In this document: positions 4,213 to 7,247 of the stretch, piece by piece
How positions within the stretch are numbered: the first letter of the stretch is position 1
Layout: each line of letters starts with the position of its first letter
Source: an uncultured bacterium
GTDB lineage: Bacteria > Patescibacteriota > Minisyncoccia > Phycocordibacterales > PALSA-1337
Assembly (NCBI GenBank): GCA_903826185.1
Contig: CAIKDL010000052.1
Location: forward strand, 1 to 7,247
Reading direction: 5' to 3'
DNA: 7,247 nucleotides
The notes under the pieces: generated by a model
The model's database searches: none
What the model was told of the DNA's origin: nothing
What the model saw: only the letters and a program-made list of their open reading frames with translations
Position numbers and translations under genes: made by a program

Positions 4213-5688
4213 ATGAAAACACTCAAATATATAATATTAATGTTCGCCGCCATTGTGCTTATCAGCCCATCGCTCGCTTCTGCCGATCAGGCCTCGCTCT
4301 CAGTTTCATCCTTGTCTGCTGATGCGGTGCAGGTAGTCGCTATTGGGGGAAGTCCAAATGCAGCTGTTTATCTCCACTATATATCTAACTCCACGATTAA
4401 GACCATCAAAATCGGCACAACTGATTCTCGTGGTTATCTTACAACTACAGTCTCTTCAGGGGATTATCATATAATGGGCGGCGTCCAGGTCTATGCGATC
4501 ATTGACGGTCAGCAATCTACAACTGTTATTTGGCCGAACTATGCCAATTCCGGAGTCCTTTCATTGAATCCCGCCAGCTTATCTATGGCGGTAGGCCAGA
4601 CCTCGGTCGTTGCGGCGTCAGTTGGATCCAATCTGTCAGTTGTCGATAATCTCAATTCATCAGTAGCTTCGATATCTTTAAATGGCAGCCAAATAAGCGT
4701 AACTGGTAATATCATTGGTGCGACCAATATCATAATATGCGCCAAGAATGTCGGTTGTAACACATTATATGTATCGGTTGGAACAGGGGGTAGCCAAACT
4801 AATACCACAAGCAACACGGTAACGTCTTCTAGCCAAGTCGTGCAGTCTGCGGTTACGAACATGTCTCAGATAGTCCAGGCGGCAATCTCCTTCGCTCAAG
4901 CCAGCACAACTTTGAATGTAGGTCAGGGTCAAACTATCCACATAGACGGTTCAGGTGCATTTGGTATCTCTGGAAATTCGAACATCAGAGCAGCGATCGC
5001 CAACCTTTCTGGACCAGCCATGTACGTCAAAGCTCTTTCTACGGGGAGCACCACCATAAATGTTTGTGCCGTCGGCGACTCCAGTTCTGTGACCTGCAGC
5101 GGTTTCTTGGTCAATGTCGTGCAGCCACAAGATTCATCGATATCATCTTCCAGCCCCAATGTCGTCTTGAGCACAAAAAATGTGACTTTGGATATAGGAC
5201 AATCAAGGATCATAACGATATCAGGCTCTGGTAGTTATTATCTTTCACAGAACTCTGGTTCCAACTCCGTCTCAGCCAATGTCTCCGGCAATACTCTAAC
5301 TGTAGCTGGCATGGCCTTTGGTGGTTCCAATGTTACGGTTTGTCAGCAGACGGTTCAATGTGACACCGTTTATGTTTATGTAAATGCGGCTCCATTGAAT
5401 GGTACAAATACTACCGGTGTTGTTAAGGTATCTTCCAATTCCAATAGTAGCTCGTCTTACTTCAATCGCTATCTATATGAAGGTATGACCGCTAAAAATG
5501 TGGCCGATCCGGATGTCACAGCTTTACAGAAATTGTTGGCCGCCAAAGGTTTGTATTCTGGTCCGATCACTGGATATTTCGGTCCTTTGACTAAGGTTGC
5601 CGTGCAGACTTATCAGAAGAAAAATGGTCTCAAGCAACTAGGGGTTGTTGGTCCGAGTACGCGAGTCTTATTGAATAAAGAAAAATAG
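4213..5688 (+). CDS. Exported Ig-like repeat protein with C-terminal peptidoglycan-binding domain, 491 aa
   Basis: Probably a wall-attached surface or secreted protein. Residues 1-24 form a signal peptide (MKTLKY, a hydrophobic core, then SLASA before DQ). A beta-rich N-terminal domain (about 27-112) contains GGSPNAAVYLHYI and ends in TTVIWPNY. Three bacterial Ig-like repeats follow at about 115-189, 225-303 and 317-392. Each opens with a strand and a VGQ/IGQ turn, and each ends in a strand with a cysteine pair: CAKNVGC, CAVGDSSSVTC and CQQTVQC. Ser/Thr/Asn-rich linkers separate them. Residues about 424-491 form a PG_binding_1-type domain (DVTALQKLLAAKGLYSG, GYFGPLTKVAVQTYQKKNG, GVVGPSTRVLL). 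No catalytic domain is seen, so a structural or adhesive role is inferred. The ATG at 4213 is chosen for its signal peptide and promoter fit; an earlier in-frame ATG at 4129 lies inside the preceding terminator. Confidence 0.85.
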   Translation: MKTLKYIILMFAAIVLISPSLASADQASLSVSSLSADAVQVVAIGGSPNAAVYLHYISNSTIKTIKIGTTDSRGYLTTTVSSGDYHIMGGVQVYAIIDGQQSTTVIWPNYANSGVLSLNPASLSMAVGQTSVVAASVGSNLSVVDNLNSSVASISLNGSQISVTGNIIGATNIIICAKNVGCNTLYVSVGTGGSQTNTTSNTVTSSSQVVQSAVTNMSQIVQAAISFAQASTTLNVGQGQTIHIDGSGAFGISGNSNIRAAIANLSGPAMYVKALSTGSTTINVCAVGDSSSVTCSGFLVNVVQPQDSSISSSSPNVVLSTKNVTLDIGQSRIITISGSGSYYLSQNSGSNSVSANVSGNTLTVAGMAFGGSNVTVCQQTVQCDTVYVYVNAAPLNGTNTTGVVKVSSNSNSSSSYFNRYLYEGMTAKNVADPDVTALQKLLAAKGLYSGPITGYFGPLTKVAVQTYQKKNGLKQLGVVGPSTRVLLNKEK

Positions 5689-5696
5689 AAAAGTAT

Positions 5697-6056
5697 ATGG
5701 AAGCTACTATATGCACAGTCTGTCATCAACCGATACGTCCGGAATATTATTTTTGTCCAAATTGTGGTAACAAGCTTCATGTGGCACCACTTTCAACCTC
5801 TGTCTGGACTCAGCTGGGTGTGTATGCTTTCAGCGCCATTCTTCCATCGATCTGCTTTATCATGGTGACAAAGTGGCCCGGTGTTAGATATTTCAAATCA
5901 ACAGACAAAAAAACAAAAACTATCGGCACGATCGCAATAGCTATCTTGGTGATTTCCACTATAGTCACTTACTGGTTGGCATATACATGGACGAAAGAAG
6001 CCATACAATCCGCTTTTGACAGCGCGACTGCAGATATGAGCGGGTATTCGTTGTAA
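5697..6056 (+). CDS. Zinc-ribbon protein with two TM segments, 119 aa
   Basis: The N-terminus carries a zinc ribbon of two CxxC knuckles, CTVC at 6-9 and CPNC at 20-23, followed by GNKL, the usual end of this fold. Two hydrophobic segments follow at about 37-57 (LGVYAFSAILPSICFIMV) and 76-94 (IGTIAIAILVISTIVTYWLAY), joined by a basic loop (FKSTDKKTKTIG). A short polar tail ends the protein. The zinc ribbon is most likely cytoplasmic. Such proteins are common and mostly uncharacterised; the ribbon may mediate protein contacts. The ATG lies 8 nt after the stop of the Ig-repeat gene, so the two form an operon and this one may serve export or anchoring of its neighbour. The upstream AGAAAAG is at best a weak ribosome-binding site. 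Confidence 0.8.
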   Translation: MEATICTVCHQPIRPEYYFCPNCGNKLHVAPLSTSVWTQLGVYAFSAILPSICFIMVTKWPGVRYFKSTDKKTKTIGTIAIAILVISTIVTYWLAYTWTKEAIQSAFDSATADMSGYSL

Positions 6057-6449
6057 TTAATGACTCAAAGCTGATCTGAGTTGATTGGCGAGATCTTTTT
6101 GGGCAGAAGATGTCGGTGTAGAAGAGGCTACAGGCGCCTTCAAAGCTTTTGTAACTTGTTTAACCTCAGCAGCGGCTGGTGGAGGAGTGTTAGGATTATT
6201 CAAGGCGGCGGCGACTTTGGCCGGCTCTATTTTTGGTGTCACCACGGGGACATTTATAGGAGGAGCCGGCGGTGTCGTGTTTTGGGTTGCGACTACCGAT
6301 AACTGTGTATTTGAATACCAATAAACAATACCCAATATTACTGCCAACACGGCAGCTAGTACACCAGCTTTAGGTAAGTTGCTCGCATGTTTTTGAGGAT
6401 TGTTACTAGACTCTGGTATTATTGGAGGATTGAATATATTTTTTGACAT
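6057..6449 (-). CDS. Single-TM proline-rich envelope protein, 130 aa
   Basis: A polar N-terminus of about 27 residues (MSKNIFNPPIIPESS...) is followed by one hydrophobic segment at about 28-46 (AGVLAAVLAVILGIVYWY). The rest is a low-complexity, Pro/Ala/Thr/Val-rich region with TPPAPP, TPPPAAA and KAPVASSTPTSS, ending in a possible amphipathic helix (QKDLANQLRSALSH). The layout suggests an anchored protein with an extracytoplasmic flexible stalk. No family is recognised. The minus frame is preferred over the open plus frames at 6081-6302 and 6085-6324, because it has a sensible membrane protein and a promoter positioned exactly at its ATG. Its TAA is immediately adjacent to the TAA of the zinc-ribbon gene, with no base between. 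Confidence 0.75.
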   Translation of the reverse strand: MSKNIFNPPIIPESSNNPQKHASNLPKAGVLAAVLAVILGIVYWYSNTQLSVVATQNTTPPAPPINVPVVTPKIEPAKVAAALNNPNTPPPAAAEVKQVTKALKAPVASSTPTSSAQKDLANQLRSALSH

Positions 6450-6455
6450 GCGTTG

Positions 6456-6464
6456 ATTATACCA
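6456..6464 (-). promoter_or_regulatory. Extended -10 promoter of the proline-rich protein gene
   Basis: On the minus strand TGGTATAAT is a perfect TGnTATAAT, with the hexamer from 6461 down to 6456. Six bases separate it from the ATG at 6449, predicting a leaderless mRNA. It is divergent from the kinase promoter at 6530-6538; the two start codons are 95 bp apart. Confidence 0.7.
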
Positions 6465-6529
6465 TTGGTGTGATTATGGTTGAAAGGGGGAATGTGTTGA
6501 TATGTAAAAGACTTTCTGTTACTCAAATC

Positions 6530-6538
6530 TGCTATAAT
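6530..6538 (+). promoter_or_regulatory. Extended -10 promoter of the kinase gene
   Basis: TGCTATAAT is a perfect extended -10, with the hexamer at 6533-6538, ending 6 nt before the ATG at 6545; a leaderless mRNA is predicted. No -35 is found at normal spacing (TTGATA at 6497-6502 is too far). Confidence 0.75.
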
Positions 6539-6544
6539 CCTATT

Positions 6545-6934
6545 ATGGATCAGTTACCAGATAAAGACGGGGTTTTTTCTATCAAAAAAAGGCTAATGAG
6601 TTTCGTTCATGCCAGCAGAGGTATTTGGTTATTTGCCAAACATACACACAATGCCTGGTTGCATGCAGTTGCTTTTGTGATTGTTATATCTCTTGGGGCC
6701 TACTTCAATATTTCCAGAATGGAATGGATTGCTTTATTCATCGTTTGCGGTTTGGTTTTTGTCTCCGAGGCTTTTAATTCCGCAATAGAAGTAGATATAG
6801 ACCTGACTTCGCCGGAGTATCATCCATATGCCAGAGACACGAAGGATATAGCGGCCGGAGCGGTTTTATTATCGGCCATTTTTGCCATAATTGTTGGGGT
6901 GTTGATATTCTGGCCACACATTGTCAAGATATAA
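6545..6934 (+). CDS. Diacylglycerol kinase / undecaprenol kinase family protein, 129 aa
   Basis: This small integral-membrane kinase family phosphorylates lipid alcohols with ATP: diacylglycerol in proteobacteria, undecaprenol in many Gram-positives. The signature is clear: EAFNSAIEVDIDL at 75-87, with Asn78 and Glu82 at the conserved NxxxE positions, then YARDTKDIAAGAVLL with Lys100-Asp101. Three membrane helices are visible, at about 37-53, 56-73 and 103-124, with an amphipathic N-terminal segment (SIKKRLMSFVHASRGIWLFAKH). Length is normal. The substrate cannot be told from sequence; undecaprenol recycling for wall synthesis would fit the envelope genes nearby, but that is inference. The ATG at 6545 is chosen because an earlier in-frame ATG (6443) would put the promoter inside the gene and add 34 residues absent from the family. 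Confidence 0.9.
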   Translation: MDQLPDKDGVFSIKKRLMSFVHASRGIWLFAKHTHNAWLHAVAFVIVISLGAYFNISRMEWIALFIVCGLVFVSEAFNSAIEVDIDLTSPEYHPYARDTKDIAAGAVLLSAIFAIIVGVLIFWPHIVKI

Positions 6935-6943
6935 TGCTATAAT
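6935..6943 (+). promoter_or_regulatory. Extended -10 promoter of the last gene
   Basis: TGCTATAAT, with the hexamer at 6938-6943, begins directly after the kinase stop codon (6932-6934). It predicts a start near 6950 and an AT-rich leader of about 34 nt without a Shine-Dalgarno site before the ATG at 6984. Unlike the other plus-strand TGCTATAMT boxes here, it does not give a leaderless mRNA. Confidence 0.65.
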
Positions 6944-6983
6944 ACTGGGGTAGGTTTTATCTAATTAGCACAATTTATTTAAT

Positions 6984-7247
6984 ATGAAAGAAATAAATAT
7001 AGTTTGGAACAAAGTTACAGCGCACTCGAGGTTTTGGGCACTGGTCTTATTCCTTGGGGTTTTGCCATTACTAGCCTTCTATGCCGGTCTAAAAGTAGAG
7101 ACTTACAAAGTCGAACAAGATCGTTTGACGGGGGGTTCACAACAGATACTTTTCCAGTCTGAGCACGGTATGTGTAGGATCTCGGATTGTACCATTCAAA
7201 ATCTTTCAAATGAGCTTACTGCTCCTCAGACTATAGAGATTACGTCT
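6984..7247 (+). CDS. Single-TM protein, N-terminal part (cut by window edge)
   Basis: The frame is open for 88 codons from the ATG to the right edge. The N-terminus is MKEINIVWNKVTAHSR, short and positively charged, followed by one hydrophobic segment at about 17-36 (FWALVLFLGVLPLLAFYAGL). This is a signal anchor or an uncleaved signal sequence. The rest so far is polar (VETYKVEQDRLTGGSQQ..., then CRISDC with two cysteines) and is predicted to lie outside the membrane. No family is recognised from this part. It has its own promoter, overlapping the end of the kinase gene; the minus frame at 7015-7209 is a shadow. Confidence 0.75.
   Translation, partial: MKEINIVWNKVTAHSRFWALVLFLGVLPLLAFYAGLKVETYKVEQDRLTGGSQQILFQSEHGMCRISDCTIQNLSNELTAPQTIEITS

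Noticed and set aside
6081..6324. Two plus-strand open frames opposite the proline-rich protein
   Set aside because: They are glycine-rich or Arg/Cys-rich mirrors of a Pro/Ala-rich gene and lack promoters. The minus frame has a TM segment and a promoter aligned with its ATG.
7015..7209. Minus-strand open frame near the right edge
   Set aside because: It overlaps a plus-strand gene with a clear promoter, ATG and membrane segment, and has no initiation signal of its own.
1..7247. UGA recoding to glycine, as in some Patescibacteria
   Set aside because: No conserved domain contains an in-frame TGA, glycines in the motifs are GGN, and the 76-aa gene uses TGA as its stop just before a terminator.
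1..7247. Mobile element, CRISPR array, toxin-antitoxin or defence cluster
   Set aside because: No transposase, integrase, nuclease-toxin pair, direct-repeat array or terminal inverted repeats were found; recognisable genes are housekeeping or envelope functions.

Overview
The window looks like part of a small, streamlined genome of the Candidate Phyla Radiation (Patescibacteria, probably a Paceibacteria/Parcubacteria-type lineage). This is inferred from gene content and style: a CYTH protein with an EFELT N-terminus, an exported Ig-repeat protein ending in a peptidoglycan-binding domain, many short single-TM orphans, few Shine-Dalgarno sites, and TGCTATAAT-type extended -10 boxes placed almost on the start codons. 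The standard code fits: Gly is GGN, Trp is TGG, and the three usual stop codons occur.

Layout. Positions 1-72 are probably the 3' end of an upstream gene; its last codons form a strong hairpin. Next is a two-gene unit: an unrecognised 159-aa soluble protein (85-564) and a CYTH / triphosphate-tunnel protein (572-1099). A 57-aa glycine-rich membrane protein (1132-1305) has its own promoter. A terminator hairpin (1368-1397) separates it from a convergent 76-aa orphan on the minus strand (1411-1641), the only gene here with a textbook Shine-Dalgarno site. RNase R (1793-3892) runs divergently from that orphan. After it come a structured intergenic stretch, a 29-aa hyperbasic peptide gene (4007-4096) and a terminator (4115-4141).

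The second half is mostly cell envelope. It holds an exported three-repeat Ig-like protein with a C-terminal peptidoglycan-binding domain (4213-5688), a zinc-ribbon two-TM protein in the same operon (5697-6056), a convergent single-TM proline-rich protein on the minus strand (6057-6449), a diacylglycerol/undecaprenol kinase (6545-6934), and the start of a single-TM protein cut by the window edge (6984-7247).

The most distinctive shared signal is regulatory. Five genes (1132, 1793, 4213, minus-strand 6449, 6545) have a -10 box ending 6-7 nt before the start codon, so transcription should begin at or next to the start codon, giving leaderless mRNAs. This also corrects three start codons, because longer upstream in-frame starts would overlap or precede the promoters. 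No mobile element, CRISPR array, tRNA or rRNA was seen, and there is no clear evidence of a new defence or other multi-gene system.
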